A stretch of 64,000 nt of DNA. Origin: an uncultured Bacteroidales bacterium. Its GTDB lineage: Bacteria; Bacteroidota; Bacteroidia; Bacteroidales; Muribaculaceae. The notes below the pieces were generated by a model. It saw nothing but the letters and a program-made list of their open reading frames with translations. It ran no database searches and was not told the origin of the DNA. Numbering within the stretch: the first letter of the stretch is position 1; each line of letters opens with the position of its first letter. The translations under genes and the position numbers were made by a program. Location of the stretch: positions 1 through 64,000 of the forward strand of contig CACWNQ010000005.1 in NCBI GenBank assembly GCA_902762385.1, given 5' to 3'. Of the stretch, positions 23,409-33,008 are shown one piece after another.

Positions 23409-26400
23409 ATGCTTAAAAGATTTTACTTATCAACGCTGATGATGTTGCTGGCAGCAGCAATGTCACTTAATGCGCAGATTACAACCTCGTCGATGACAGG
23501 TGTAATCGTTGACGACACCAATGAGCCCCTCATTGGCGCAGTGGTAAAGGCAGTGCACGTGCCCTCGGGTACTGAGTACAACGCCGTGAGCAACATGGAT
23601 GGCCGTTTCTACATCCAAGGTATGCGTACTGGTGGTCCTTACACCACTACAGTGTCCTACATTGGTTACAAGACAATGGTGATGTCGGAAATCACATTGC
23701 CACTGGGTGAGACTTACAACTTGCCCGTTACCATGCAGGCCGATGCCAACCAACTCGAAGAAGTGGTTGTAGTGGGCTCGGGTTCGAAGTTCGCTGGTGA
23801 GAAGACTGGAGCTACCACCAACATCTCCAACGTTCAAATCACCAACCTTCCTACCGTTACCCGCAGCATCACCGACGTTACTCGCCTCTCGCCTTATGGA
23901 GGTAACGGAATGGCTTTTGCCGGTGCTGATGGTCGTACTGCCAACTTCACTGTTGACGGTGCCAACTTCAACAACAACTTCGGTTTGAGCGACAAACTTC
24001 CTGGTGGTGGCAACCCAATTTCACTCGACGCTATCGAGGAGTTGCAGGTTGTTATCTCGCCTTACGACGTTCGTCAAACCAACTTCATCGGTGGTGGTGT
24101 TAACGCCATTACTAAGAGTGGTAACAACACATTCCGTGGAAGTGCCTATCTTTACCATCGTAACGAGCACCTGCGTGGTGACTGCGTAGAAGGTGAACAG
24201 CTTGCCGGAGCTCGTGCAAAAGACCGCAACACAACTTATGGCTTTACTCTGGGTGGCCCAATCATCAAGAACAAATTGTTCTTCTTCGTGAACGGTGAAA
24301 TGTCAAAGATTCCTACTGTTGCCAATCGCTGGCGCGCTTCGGAGAACGGTGTTGCCGATCCTGACAACTACCTGTCACGCACCACTATCGCCGACATGGC
24401 AAGAGTTCAAAAGCACGTAATGGACAAGTATGGTTATGACACCGGTTCTTATACCGATTTCCCTGCCGACGAGAGCAACTACAAGCTGCTTGCCCGTATC
24501 GACTGGAACATCACCAATGATCACCACTTAGCACTTCGCTATAACTACACTAAGAACAACGTATGGAACGCAGCCAACGCCACTTCAATGGACGGTGGCA
24601 CTCGTTCAGCATTTGCCCGTGCATCGCAGTACTCGATGATTTTTGCAAACTCGATGTACTCAATGCAGAACCTCGTACACTCTCTCTCATTTGACTTGAA
24701 CAGCCGCTTGACCGACAACCTGTCGAACCAGTTCCTCGCCACTTGGTCAAAACTTGACGACGTGCGTGGCACAAATTCAAGCGAGTTCCCATTCATCGAC
24801 ATCCTTGATGGTACTGGCTCTAACGGCAACTACATGGCTCTAGGTTATGAGCTCTTTACTTGGAATAACGCCGTTCACAACACCATTTGGAACATGAAGG
24901 ACGATATCACTTACTATGCTGGTAACCACAAAATCATGGGTGGCATCAGCTTCGAGCATCAGATGGCCGACAACCAGTATATGCGTAATGGTACTGGTTA
25001 CTACCGCTATGAGAGCGTTGACGACTTCATCAATGGCGCTGCTCCTCAGGTGGTTTGCTTGACCTACGGTTACGACGGTGAGACTGCTCCTGCAGCTCGC
25101 GTTCAGTTCAACAAGCTTGGCATCTATGGCCAGGACGAGTGGAACGTTAGTGACAAGTTCAAATTGACTTACGGACTTCGCATCGATGGTCTCTTCTTCA
25201 ACAATGGTGACCTGATGACTAACAAGAAAATCCTTGACATTGACTATTATGATGAGGACGGTAAAGTTCGCAACGTCGACACTGGCAAGTGGCCAAAGAG
25301 CTCAATCACCTTCTCGCCTCGCGTAGGTTTCGTTTGGGATGTAATGGGCGACAAGAGCCTCAAGGTTCGTGGTGGTACAGGTCTCTTCTCGGGCCGTCTG
25401 CCATTGGTATTCTTCACCAACATGCCAACCAACGGTGGTATGGTTCAATACCAAGCTCAGCTCAACTCTAAAAACACCGATATGAGCCAGTTTGCTGGCG
25501 GTCTCGTTACCGACGCTAGCGGCCATGCTACTATCGCTGCTCTGCAGGAGAAACTCTTCAGCATGGGTTACCCACAGACTGTTAAGCCAGAGGATGGTAC
25601 TGTTCCATCGGCTGTTAACGGTGTAGATCCTAAGTTCAAGATGCCACAGGTGTGGAAATCTTCAATCGCTATTGACTATGCATTCCCAGTATCATTCCCA
25701 TTGACACTGACTGGTGAGTTCATCTTCAACAAGACTATCAACGCTGTTTCAATCAGCGACTGGTCAATTCCTAGCGTAGGCGGTTTTGCTCGCTTCAACG
25801 GTGCTGACAATCGTCCTATCTATCCTGAAGGATTCCGCACTGGTACCAAGGCATTCGTTCTTGAGAACACCAGCAAGGGTTACGGATGGAGCGCCAACAT
25901 CATGGCAACTGCTAAACCTGCCGACTGGGTAAGCTTGATGGCTTCTTACACTCACACTGTTTCTAAGGAAGTTACCGGTATGCCAGGCTCGGCTGCTGAG
26001 AGTGCCTTCACTTATGTTCCTACTTGGGAAGGTCCTAACAACATTCGTCTGCACAACTCGCAGTATGTTACTCCCGATCGCTTCGTGGCAAGTGCCACTC
26101 TGCACGACCGCAGCGGCAACCACTACAACCTCATCTATGAGGCTTGGCGTGGAGGTTACAACTACTCTTACATGACTAGCAACGACATGAACGGCGACGG
26201 TTACAACTACGACGCTATCTACATCCCAACCGATCAGGAGGTTGCTGATGGAGAGTTCCGTTTCGTTAGCGAAAACGATCGCGACCGCTTCATGAGCTAC
26301 GTTCACAACGACAGCTACCTGAAGAATCATCAGGGTGAGTATGCCGAGGGTTACAGCGTTTACAGCCCATGGGTACACCGCATTGACCTTGGTTACAAGC

Positions 26401-26687
26401 ACGACTTCAACTTCCGTGCTGGCAACACTAAGCACACAATCCAGTTGAGCTTCGACATGAAGAACGTTCTTAACTTCTTCAACTCTAGCTGGGGCGTAAG
26501 CAAGACTTTGAATCCTGAGATTGGCAGTGAAGCACGCATCCTTGACTACAAGGGCGTTGATGCCGATGGATATGCTAGATTTGCTACTAATAAGGCTATC
26601 GACGGCAACACCAAGACTTGGACTCCCTACCACAACATTGGTCAATGCTGGAACATTGCTATCGGTATTAAGTATATTTTCAATTAA
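23409..26687 (+). CDS. Oar-type TonB-dependent receptor
   Basis: Large outer-membrane receptor of 1092 residues. Signal peptide to about 24 (SLNAQ), then a carboxypeptidase-regulatory-like domain (MTGVIVDDTNEPLIGAVV) and a plug with VVVGSGSKFAG and FTVDGANFNNNFG, then the barrel. The FNNNFG / GGGVNAITKSGNN signatures are those of the Oar family of TonB receptors, named after a Myxococcus surface protein. The final residues IGIKYIFN give the aromatic C-terminus of a barrel. A lipoprotein gene follows after 23 bases and is likely its surface partner, standing where a SusD would in other systems. The ligand is unknown. Confidence 0.9.
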   Translation: MLKRFYLSTLMMLLAAAMSLNAQITTSSMTGVIVDDTNEPLIGAVVKAVHVPSGTEYNAVSNMDGRFYIQGMRTGGPYTTTVSYIGYKTMVMSEITLPLGETYNLPVTMQADANQLEEVVVVGSGSKFAGEKTGATTNISNVQITNLPTVTRSITDVTRLSPYGGNGMAFAGADGRTANFTVDGANFNNNFGLSDKLPGGGNPISLDAIEELQVVISPYDVRQTNFIGGGVNAITKSGNNTFRGSAYLYHRNEHLRGDCVEGEQLAGARAKDRNTTYGFTLGGPIIKNKLFFFVNGEMSKIPTVANRWRASENGVADPDNYLSRTTIADMARVQKHVMDKYGYDTGSYTDFPADESNYKLLARIDWNITNDHHLALRYNYTKNNVWNAANATSMDGGTRSAFARASQYSMIFANSMYSMQNLVHSLSFDLNSRLTDNLSNQFLATWSKLDDVRGTNSSEFPFIDILDGTGSNGNYMALGYELFTWNNAVHNTIWNMKDDITYYAGNHKIMGGISFEHQMADNQYMRNGTGYYRYESVDDFINGAAPQVVCLTYGYDGETAPAARVQFNKLGIYGQDEWNVSDKFKLTYGLRIDGLFFNNGDLMTNKKILDIDYYDEDGKVRNVDTGKWPKSSITFSPRVGFVWDVMGDKSLKVRGGTGLFSGRLPLVFFTNMPTNGGMVQYQAQLNSKNTDMSQFAGGLVTDASGHATIAALQEKLFSMGYPQTVKPEDGTVPSAVNGVDPKFKMPQVWKSSIAIDYAFPVSFPLTLTGEFIFNKTINAVSISDWSIPSVGGFARFNGADNRPIYPEGFRTGTKAFVLENTSKGYGWSANIMATAKPADWVSLMASYTHTVSKEVTGMPGSAAESAFTYVPTWEGPNNIRLHNSQYVTPDRFVASATLHDRSGNHYNLIYEAWRGGYNYSYMTSNDMNGDGYNYDAIYIPTDQEVADGEFRFVSENDRDRFMSYVHNDSYLKNHQGEYAEGYSVYSPWVHRIDLGYKHDFNFRAGNTKHTIQLSFDMKNVLNFFNSSWGVSKTLNPEIGSEARILDYKGVDADGYARFATNKAIDGNTKTWTPYHNIGQCWNIAIGIKYIFN

Positions 26688-26710
26688 TTCATTAAAGCAC
26701 ATACACTACT

Positions 26711-28258
26711 ATGAAACTTAGATATTTTATTCCCGCATTTATTGCACTGGTAGGTGCTATGATGGTTAGCTGCTCCGACGAGGATACAGTAACTTTGCTC
26801 GATGAGATTCAAGTGTCTCGTTCCTACGTTCCCATCAACCTTGAGGGTGGTGAGGCAACTATCGATGTTAACGCCAAAGCCGATTGGAGTTTTGAGGAGG
26901 CTGGCATTCCCGAGTGGCTCACAATCACTCCTATGGAAGGCAAGGCTGGTGAGACTAAAGTTAAGTTCAGTGCACCTGCAGCTAACAATGGTCGCAATGC
27001 TGACCTGAAAATTAACTGCGCTGGTCGCACTCAAAATATCAAAATCATCCAAGGTCTTCCTGTAGTTCAAGATGCTACTTGTGCCGAGGTTATCGCAGGT
27101 CCTGAAAGCAAGACTTATCGCGTGACTGGTGCTATCACACGTTGGGCTAACAACTATGAAAAGTATGGCAACATGTGGATCTCGGATGGAACCGGAGAAA
27201 TCCAGATTTATGGTATGGCCGACAAGAATGGCAAGCTTGCCAATAACCCCGTTGCAAGTTGGGGGCTTGAAATTGGTGATGTTATCACTGTTGAAGGTCC
27301 AAAGTCGGTTTATAACGGCATCACTGAGCTCGTTGACGTGAAAGTTGTTAAGATTGTGAAATCACTTCTGAAGATTGAAGGATACGATCCCGAGGATGCC
27401 ACAATTCCTCAGGAGGGTGGCGACGTTACTGTGAACCTTAACTGCAAGGGCAATGGCTTGAGCGTTGAGATTCCTGAGAGCGCCAAGAACTGGCTCGCAA
27501 TCTCTGAAATCACAGCTGGAAGCACCCCAACCGTTACATTCCATGCAAATGCCAATGCTGGTGGCGACCGCAGCGCAGTGGTTACCTTCAAGACCAGCAA
27601 TGGCTCACAGGAGAGTGCTGTAACTGCTACCATTAACCAGAAGGGCTCTATCGTAGCTTGCACAGTGGCCGAGTTCCTTGATGCAGCTGAGGATGCTACA
27701 CAATATCGCTTGACTGGTGTAATCCAGAAGGTGACTAAGGCCTCTTCGGGCGACTTCGTACTGCGCGACTGGAGTGGTGAGGTTGCTATCTACCACATGG
27801 GTGCTCAGGGCGAGTTTGAATCGCTCGGACTCAAAGAAGGCGACATTATTACTGTCGTAGGCAAGCGTGGCTCTTACAACGGCACACCACAAATGTCGAA
27901 GGGTGGTCAGTATGAGACTCACATCCCAGTTACCGACATTAGCATTGAAGATTTCTTTGAAATGCCTGATGACAAAAACGTGTATTACCGTATCACAGGA
28001 GAAGTTAGCTCTCTGTTAGACAAGGATGGTAATCCTAATGATTGGGGTAATATGTATATAACTGATGGTGGTCAACAGCTTTATGTTTACGGCCTCTATC
28101 CAGGCTATGGTGCTACTGGCGACAACCGCAAGGGTTGGGTGGCCGCAGCTGGCATTGAAGTGGGTGACGTTCTCACCACAATTGGTTATAAAGACACATT
28201 TAAAGGGGTTGTTGAGCTTTGCGGAGGTATCTACTTCTCGCACTCAAAGCCCGAATAA
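26711..28258 (+). CDS. Lipoprotein with alternating BACON and OB-fold domains
   Basis: Protein of 515 residues with a lipoprotein signal (C21 in GAMMVSC). Domain order as read: BACON-like (about 35-118, with GGEATIDVNAKADW and LKINCAGRTQNIKI), OB-fold-like (122-215, YRVTGAITRW then MWISDGTGEIQIYG), a second BACON-like (225-310), a second OB (315-410, YRLTGVIQKV then VLRDWSGEVAIYH) and a third OB (415-515, YYRITGEVSSL then MYITDGGQQLYVYG). OB folds of this kind accompany secreted nucleases and nucleotide-binding proteins in Bacteroidetes, but no nuclease is present here. It is probably the partner of the Oar-type receptor just upstream. Confidence 0.8.
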   Translation: MKLRYFIPAFIALVGAMMVSCSDEDTVTLLDEIQVSRSYVPINLEGGEATIDVNAKADWSFEEAGIPEWLTITPMEGKAGETKVKFSAPAANNGRNADLKINCAGRTQNIKIIQGLPVVQDATCAEVIAGPESKTYRVTGAITRWANNYEKYGNMWISDGTGEIQIYGMADKNGKLANNPVASWGLEIGDVITVEGPKSVYNGITELVDVKVVKIVKSLLKIEGYDPEDATIPQEGGDVTVNLNCKGNGLSVEIPESAKNWLAISEITAGSTPTVTFHANANAGGDRSAVVTFKTSNGSQESAVTATINQKGSIVACTVAEFLDAAEDATQYRLTGVIQKVTKASSGDFVLRDWSGEVAIYHMGAQGEFESLGLKEGDIITVVGKRGSYNGTPQMSKGGQYETHIPVTDISIEDFFEMPDDKNVYYRITGEVSSLLDKDGNPNDWGNMYITDGGQQLYVYGLYPGYGATGDNRKGWVAAAGIEVGDVLTTIGYKDTFKGVVELCGGIYFSHSKPE

Positions 28259-28293
28259 TAATCCAGGATAGAATTAAATCCAAATAATTTTGT

Positions 28294-28331
28294 AAAGGCT
28301 GGCACGCTCTTGCGCGCCAGCCTTTCTTTTG
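28294..28331 (+). terminator. Intrinsic terminator
   Basis: A 10-bp perfect stem, AAAGGCTGGC/GCCAGCCTTT, followed by CTTTTG. Confidence 0.9.
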
Positions 28332-28396
28332 TGATGGGAATAATAGAAAAAATATATTTATTTTTATTGACTAGCTTATTATTCAGAAATTATATC

Positions 28397-28404
28397 TAAA
28401 TTTG
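28397..28404 (+). promoter_or_regulatory. Promoter -7 element of panC
   Basis: TAAATTTG, a full match. The start is predicted near 28408, 28 bases before the ATG. The -33 element is poor. Confidence 0.55.
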
Positions 28405-28435
28405 CAGTCGATTTTAAAATCTTATTGTAATTACA

Positions 28436-29293
28436 ATGAAAATAATAAGTAAAGTCGACGAACTGAGAAAGCAAGTCGCTAAGCATCGTGAAGAGGGCAA
28501 GTCGATAGGTCTTGTGCCCACGATGGGTGCGTTGCACGAGGGCCATCAGTCGCTGGTGGAGCGTGCTCGCCGTGAGAACGACATTGTGGTGGTGAGCGTG
28601 TTTCTCAACCCCACACAATTCAATAATAAGGAAGACCTGCGCACCTATCCGCGCACTGCCGAGGCCGATGCCGCATTGCTTGAGCGCTGTGGTGTTGACA
28701 TTGCTTTCATGCCCACTGTCGAGGACATTTATCCCGAGCCCGATACGCGCGTGTTTAAGCTTGGCCCCGTTGCCGAGGTGATGGAAGGAGCCATGCGCCC
28801 AGGCCATTTTAATGGAGTGTGCCAAATCGTGAGCAAGCTATTCATGATGGTTGAGCCCACACGTGCCTACTTTGGCGAGAAGGACTTCCAGCAGATTGCC
28901 GTGATTCGTGCTATGATAAAGCAGTTGGGGCTTAATCTTGATATCGTTACATGCCCCTGCATTCGCGAGGCCGACGGACTTGCCAAGAGCAGCCGCAACG
29001 TGCGCCTAACTCCACTTGTTCGCAAGATAGCTCCCAATATATACCGAGTGCTGTGCGACAGTTTGGCTTTTGCCGAGGATCACACTGTGGAGCAAACTCA
29101 CGACTGGGTTGTGGCAACGCTCAACGCATATCCCGAGATGGATGTGGAGTATTTCTCGATATGCGACGGCATCACCTTGCAACCGGTAAATGCCTGGGAC
29201 GACAGCGATTACATTGTGGGCTGCATCACGGTTTACTGTGGCGACGTGCGTGAAATCGACAATATCACCTACAAGAAGCCCGAGCAATTGTAA
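28436..29293 (+). CDS. panC: Pantothenate synthetase
   Basis: Joins pantoate and beta-alanine with ATP to make pantothenate, the coenzyme A precursor. Protein of 285 residues. The nucleotidyl-transferase signature is [10 protein letters not shown] (H34, H37), followed by the SVFLNPTQF pantoate-binding stretch and [18 protein letters not shown] is the conserved KMSKS-like loop. panD follows 62 bases later, so the enzyme that makes beta-alanine and the one that uses it are encoded together. panB is not in this window. Confidence 0.97.
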   Translation: MKIISKVDELRKQVAKHREEGKSIGLVPTMGALHEGHQSLVERARRENDIVVVSVFLNPTQFNNKEDLRTYPRTAEADAALLERCGVDIAFMPTVEDIYPEPDTRVFKLGPVAEVMEGAMRPGHFNGVCQIVSKLFMMVEPTRAYFGEKDFQQIAVIRAMIKQLGLNLDIVTCPCIREADGLAKSSRNVRLTPLVRKIAPNIYRVLCDSLAFAEDHTVEQTHDWVVATLNAYPEMDVEYFSICDGITLQPVNAWDDSDYIVGCITVYCGDVREIDNITYKKPEQL

Positions 29294-29355
29294 TGTGGCA
29301 CGATTTTTGCAGATTTAAGAATCGTAGTACACATTAACATTAAATTTTTTGCACT

Positions 29356-29706
29356 ATGTTTATTCAAGTTGTAAAATCAAAGATTCATCGTGTCACCGTT
29401 ACTGGTGCCAACCTCGACTACATTGGCAGTATCACCATCGATCAGGACTTGATGGATGCAGCTGGGCTCGTTGAGGGAGAGCGTGTGTTCATTGTCGACA
29501 ACAACAACGGCGAGCGCCTCGATACTTATGTGATACCTGGTGAGCGCGGCAAGGGCGAAGTGTGCCTCAATGGTGCTGCTGCCCGCAAGGTTCAGCCTGG
29601 CGACATAGTGATTATTATGTCGTATGCGCTCATGACACCCGATGAGGCGCGTGGCTTTAAGCCACAGGTTGTGTTCCCCGACACAGTAACCAACAAATTG
29701 ATTTGA
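29356..29706 (+). CDS. panD: Aspartate 1-decarboxylase proenzyme
   Basis: Decarboxylates aspartate to beta-alanine. Made as an inactive chain that cleaves itself between G24 and S25 to create the pyruvoyl cofactor, and the YIGSITID segment at this site is intact. Protein of 116 residues, slightly shorter than the E. coli enzyme of 126. [11 protein letters not shown] before the site and [12 protein letters not shown] near the middle are family motifs. It lies downstream of panC and 46 bases upstream of ffh. Confidence 0.97.
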   Translation: MFIQVVKSKIHRVTVTGANLDYIGSITIDQDLMDAAGLVEGERVFIVDNNNGERLDTYVIPGERGKGEVCLNGAAARKVQPGDIVIIMSYALMTPDEARGFKPQVVFPDTVTNKLI

Positions 29707-29752
29707 AGTCGTAAAACACCAAAAACTTAGAACTTAAACTTACAAATTATAT

Positions 29753-31069
29753 ATGTTTGAAAATCTAAGCGAACGCCTTGAACGAGCGTTCAAGGTACTT
29801 AAAGGTGAAGGCAAAATCACCGAGATTAACGTTGCTGAGACCCTAAAAGAGGTGCGCCGCACACTCATCGAGGCCGACGTTAACTATAAGGTAGCCAAAA
29901 CCTTTACAGACACTGTAAAAGAGAAAGCAATAGGTCAAAACGTTATCAACTCCTTGAAGCCTAAGGAGCTGATGATTAAGATAGTTCACGATGAGCTTAC
30001 CCAACTCATGGGAGGCGAGCAGGCTCCATTCAACATCGAGGGCCATCCTGCCATCATTCTCATGTCGGGTCTGCAAGGTTCAGGTAAGACCACCTTCTCG
30101 GGAAAGCTTGCCAACCGCCTTATCAAGCGCGACCCATTACTGGTTGCGTGCGACGTGTATCGTCCTGCGGCCATCGAGCAGCTTAAAGTGCTCGGTGAGC
30201 AGATAGGAGTGCCCGTATATAGCGAGCCAGGCAACCAGAATCCTGTAGAGATAGCACAGCATGCCATTGCCGAGGCCAAGGCCAAGGGTTATGGCGTTGT
30301 TATTGTCGATACCGCTGGTCGTCTTGCCGTTGATGAGCAGATGATGCAGGAAATAAAGGCCATTAAAGATGCTATCCAGCCCAATGAGACACTCTTTGTT
30401 GTTGACTCGATGACTGGTCAGGATGCAGTTAACACCGCTAAGGCCTTTAACGACCGCCTCGACTTTGACGGCGTGGTTCTGACAAAGCTCGATGGTGACA
30501 CCCGCGGTGGTGCTGCTCTCTCAATCCGCACTGTTGTTGACAAGCCTATCAAGTGGGTTGGTACAGGCGAGAAGATGGAAGCCATCGACCCATTCCGTCC
30601 TTCTGGTATGGCCGACCGCATCCTCAACATGGGTGATATCGTATCGCTCGTTGATCGCATGCAGCAGCAGTATGACGAGGAGCAGGCGCGCGAGTTGCAG
30701 AAGAAGATTGCCAAAAACAAATTTGACTTCAACGACTTCCTCTCACAAATCAGCAAGATTAAGAAGATGGGTAACCTCAAGGACTTGGCATCGATGATTC
30801 CTGGTGTTGGCAAGGCCATCAAGGATGTTGACATCAGCGACGATGCATTTAAGGGCATTGAGGCTATTATCCACTCGATGACACCCTATGAGCGCGAGCA
30901 TCCCGAGGCAATCAACGGTAGCCGTCGCCAGCGCATCGCACGTGGTAGTGGCACTACCATCCAGGAGGTGAACAGGCTGCTCACTCAGTTTGACCAGACC
31001 CGCAAGGCTATGCACAAGGTTAGCAACATGAGCCCCAAGCAGCTCATGCGTGCCGGACGCCGCCGTTAA
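29753..31069 (+). CDS. ffh: Signal recognition particle protein Ffh (SRP54)
   Basis: The GTPase subunit of the SRP. It binds signal sequences on the ribosome and docks with FtsY. Protein of 438 residues. N domain about 1-90, G domain with P-loop GLQGSGKTT (106-114), DTAGR and TKLDGD motifs, and a C-terminal M domain with the RNA-binding SRRQRIARGSG (390-400). The tail ends soon after in a basic AGRRR, without a long methionine/glycine extension. Its RNA partner gene lies at 21641-21741. The M-domain RNA-contact motif looks standard although the RNA loop is not. Confidence 0.97.
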   Translation: MFENLSERLERAFKVLKGEGKITEINVAETLKEVRRTLIEADVNYKVAKTFTDTVKEKAIGQNVINSLKPKELMIKIVHDELTQLMGGEQAPFNIEGHPAIILMSGLQGSGKTTFSGKLANRLIKRDPLLVACDVYRPAAIEQLKVLGEQIGVPVYSEPGNQNPVEIAQHAIAEAKAKGYGVVIVDTAGRLAVDEQMMQEIKAIKDAIQPNETLFVVDSMTGQDAVNTAKAFNDRLDFDGVVLTKLDGDTRGGAALSIRTVVDKPIKWVGTGEKMEAIDPFRPSGMADRILNMGDIVSLVDRMQQQYDEEQARELQKKIAKNKFDFNDFLSQISKIKKMGNLKDLASMIPGVGKAIKDVDISDDAFKGIEAIIHSMTPYEREHPEAINGSRRQRIARGSGTTIQEVNRLLTQFDQTRKAMHKVSNMSPKQLMRAGRRR

Positions 31070-31073
31070 TTCA

Positions 31074-31103
31074 ATGCACAATGCATAATCTGGAATTTCT
31101 GGC
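31074..31103 (+). repeat. AATGCAY dyad followed by degenerate CTAGA-type units
   Basis: Just after the ffh stop, AATGCAC and AATGCAT lie in tandem, followed by ATCTGGA (31088) and TTCTGGC (31097), which are 9 bases apart. Both intergenic repeat types of this window meet here. Confidence 0.55.
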
Positions 31104-31140
31104 CTCGTAATAAAGAAAAACAATTATAATTAATAACTAT

Positions 31141-32202
31141 ATGAATCTTCTCTCAATACTGGCGTTGTCGCTCATGTCGTTGCTAGCAGGAAACGCCGAG
31201 GTCGATTTTGTGTTTTTTGGTGATGCTATGCAGCATTCCAAGCAATATGAGGTCGCCCGCCGTGCCAATGGCACCTACGACTACAGCGCCTGCTTTAAGC
31301 ATGTGCAGGGCGATATCGAGGAGGCCGACTATGCGGTCGTGAACCTTGAGTGCACTCTGGGTGGAGCGCCTTATTCGGGCTATCCATGCTTCAGTGCTCC
31401 CGATGAGTATGCTCGCGAGCTCCAGAAGGTGGGTTTCGACCTTTTCCTGACAGCTAACAATCACTGTCTCGACAAGCGCGACAAGGGCACTATCAGGACC
31501 ATCAACAAACTCGATGAGTGGGGCATTCCTCACATAGGCACCTACATCAACAAGCAGGACCGAGCCAAGCGATTGCCCTTCATCAAGGACTTTGATGGTA
31601 TCAAGGTCGCGTTTTTGGACTATACCTATGGTACCAATGGCATTCCCATCCAGAAGGATGTTGTGGTCGACTACATCGACAAGAAGGTGATTGCTGCCGA
31701 CATCGATGCTGCTCGTGCTGCCGGTGCCAATGTGCTGTGCGTCAATATGCACTGGGGAGTGGAGTACACCTTGACTCCTGTTCAAGTCCAGTATGATCTT
31801 GCCAATTTCTTGATTGACAAGGGCGTAGACTTGATAATAGGTGGTCACCCGCATGTGGTAGAGCCCTTCGAGGTGCGCCACAGCGACAAGTATGACAAGG
31901 ACATTCTGCTCGTGTATAGTTTGGGCAATTTCATTTCCAATATGAGCGATATCGACTGCCGTGGAGGCGCTATGGTTAAAGTGTCGCTTAAAATGAAAGA
32001 TGGTAAGCCCGTGATTGACAACCCCCGATATAAATTGTTCTTCTGCCAGAAGCCTGGTGCTGGCGATAACACCTATCAGGTGATACCCGAAGACAAACCC
32101 GAACTGGTGCGTGCCGACTCGCGCGAAACCTTCAAGCGCTTCATGCAGCGAACCCATGACCTTGTGATGAGCAAGAACGTGAACGTGCCTCAAGACAAGT
32201 AG
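31141..32202 (+). CDS. CapA-family (PGA_cap) metallophosphatase-like protein
   Basis: Protein of 353 residues with an N-terminal hydrophobic signal (to about 18). The fold is that of the CapA/PgsA capsule-synthesis family: FFGDAMQH near the start, VVNLECTLGG, LTANNHCLDKRDKG, VNMHWGVEY and the final GGHPHVVEPFE, which together supply the metal-binding residues. In Bacillus the family takes part in poly-gamma-glutamate export, but no capB or capC genes are adjacent. In Bacteroidetes these proteins are common, probably as secreted phosphoesterases of unknown substrate. It may be co-transcribed with the small barrel gene 49 bases downstream. Confidence 0.88.
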   Translation: MNLLSILALSLMSLLAGNAEVDFVFFGDAMQHSKQYEVARRANGTYDYSACFKHVQGDIEEADYAVVNLECTLGGAPYSGYPCFSAPDEYARELQKVGFDLFLTANNHCLDKRDKGTIRTINKLDEWGIPHIGTYINKQDRAKRLPFIKDFDGIKVAFLDYTYGTNGIPIQKDVVVDYIDKKVIAADIDAARAAGANVLCVNMHWGVEYTLTPVQVQYDLANFLIDKGVDLIIGGHPHVVEPFEVRHSDKYDKDILLVYSLGNFISNMSDIDCRGGAMVKVSLKMKDGKPVIDNPRYKLFFCQKPGAGDNTYQVIPEDKPELVRADSRETFKRFMQRTHDLVMSKNVNVPQDK

Positions 32203-32251
32203 GGGAGGATTTTTTAGTGTTAAGTTTTAAGAAAAGAATATCGATATTATT

Positions 32252-32722
32252 ATGAAGAAATTTTTAGCATTATTGCTCATTGCCGCTATGGGTTGTGGCT
32301 ATGCTGCTGCCCAGAAGGGTGTGATGGGAGTTGGAGGCAACCTGCTCTATGGTACCGAGATTAACATGTTGGGACTTGGTGGCAAGTTCCAGTACGGAAT
32401 CACCAACGATATCCGTGCCGAAGCTTCGTTCAACTATTACTTCCCCAACAACGGTTTCCACATGTGGGATTTGAATGCCAATGCTCACTATCTGTTCAAC
32501 ATTGCACCCAAGTTCCGCGCTTATCCACTGGCTGGTCTCACCGTTGTGAGCAAGAGCTATAGCAATGACGACAAATCGGTCACTCACTTCGGTCTTAACC
32601 TGGGTGGTGGCTGCGAATATGACATCAGGCCCAATGTGGCACTCAATGCCGAGTTCAAGTATTCCATCGTGAGCTCAATCGATCAGGCAGTGTTCCTGGT
32701 GGGTGCCGTCTACAAGTTCTAG
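32252..32722 (+). CDS. Small outer-membrane beta-barrel protein
   Basis: Protein of 156 residues with a signal peptide (MKKFLALLLIAAMGCGYAAA, then Q). The mature part alternates short hydrophobic strands and ends in VFLVGAVYKF, whose terminal phenylalanine is the barrel-assembly signal. Motifs such as GLGGKFQYGITND and LNLGGGCEYDI fit the eight-stranded OmpW/OmpX-like porin family of Bacteroidetes. No substrate can be inferred. Confidence 0.82.
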   Translation: MKKFLALLLIAAMGCGYAAAQKGVMGVGGNLLYGTEINMLGLGGKFQYGITNDIRAEASFNYYFPNNGFHMWDLNANAHYLFNIAPKFRAYPLAGLTVVSKSYSNDDKSVTHFGLNLGGGCEYDIRPNVALNAEFKYSIVSSIDQAVFLVGAVYKF

Positions 32723-32858
32723 GTCCTAAAACCAGAGCTGCGGTTCGGGTGGCTACAATAGGGTGCGACACCCGGAGCGATAGGGCGAAATGCGCATGTA
32801 AAACATGTTTAAGATGTGTAAAAAATCTTAAATCCTTCTTGGTTTTGGATTTTTTGCC

Positions 32859-32866
32859 TACCTTTG
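32859..32866 (+). promoter_or_regulatory. Promoter -7 element upstream of the thioredoxin-like gene
   Basis: TACCTTTG, a full match. The start is predicted near 32870, giving a leader of about 140 bases. Upstream, 32723-32850 holds a GGGTG-CGA-CACCC hairpin and no recognisable gene. Confidence 0.5.
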
Positions 32867-33008
32867 CACCCCAATTTCAATTGTGCAGGCCCGTGCATTT
32901 GGCAGTGGCCATGTGCATGATGATGATAGGCATCCTCTCTCACATGCAAGAGCAACACAAGTGGTTGTGAGTTATATAGGCTTGCGCAGTTGAACAAAGA
33001 CTTTAACT

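Noticed and set aside
25764-26702. Open frame of 312 codons on the minus strand
   Set aside because: Antisense shadow of the Oar-type receptor, with no family features.
31183-32193. Open frame of 336 codons on the minus strand
   Set aside because: Antisense shadow of the CapA-like gene, with His/Val-rich random composition.
32911-32970. Possible 19-residue peptide (starts MCMMMIGIL) after the 32859 promoter
   Set aside because: It has a start and stop but no conservation evidence, and it does not resemble a known leader peptide. It could be tested by ribosome profiling.
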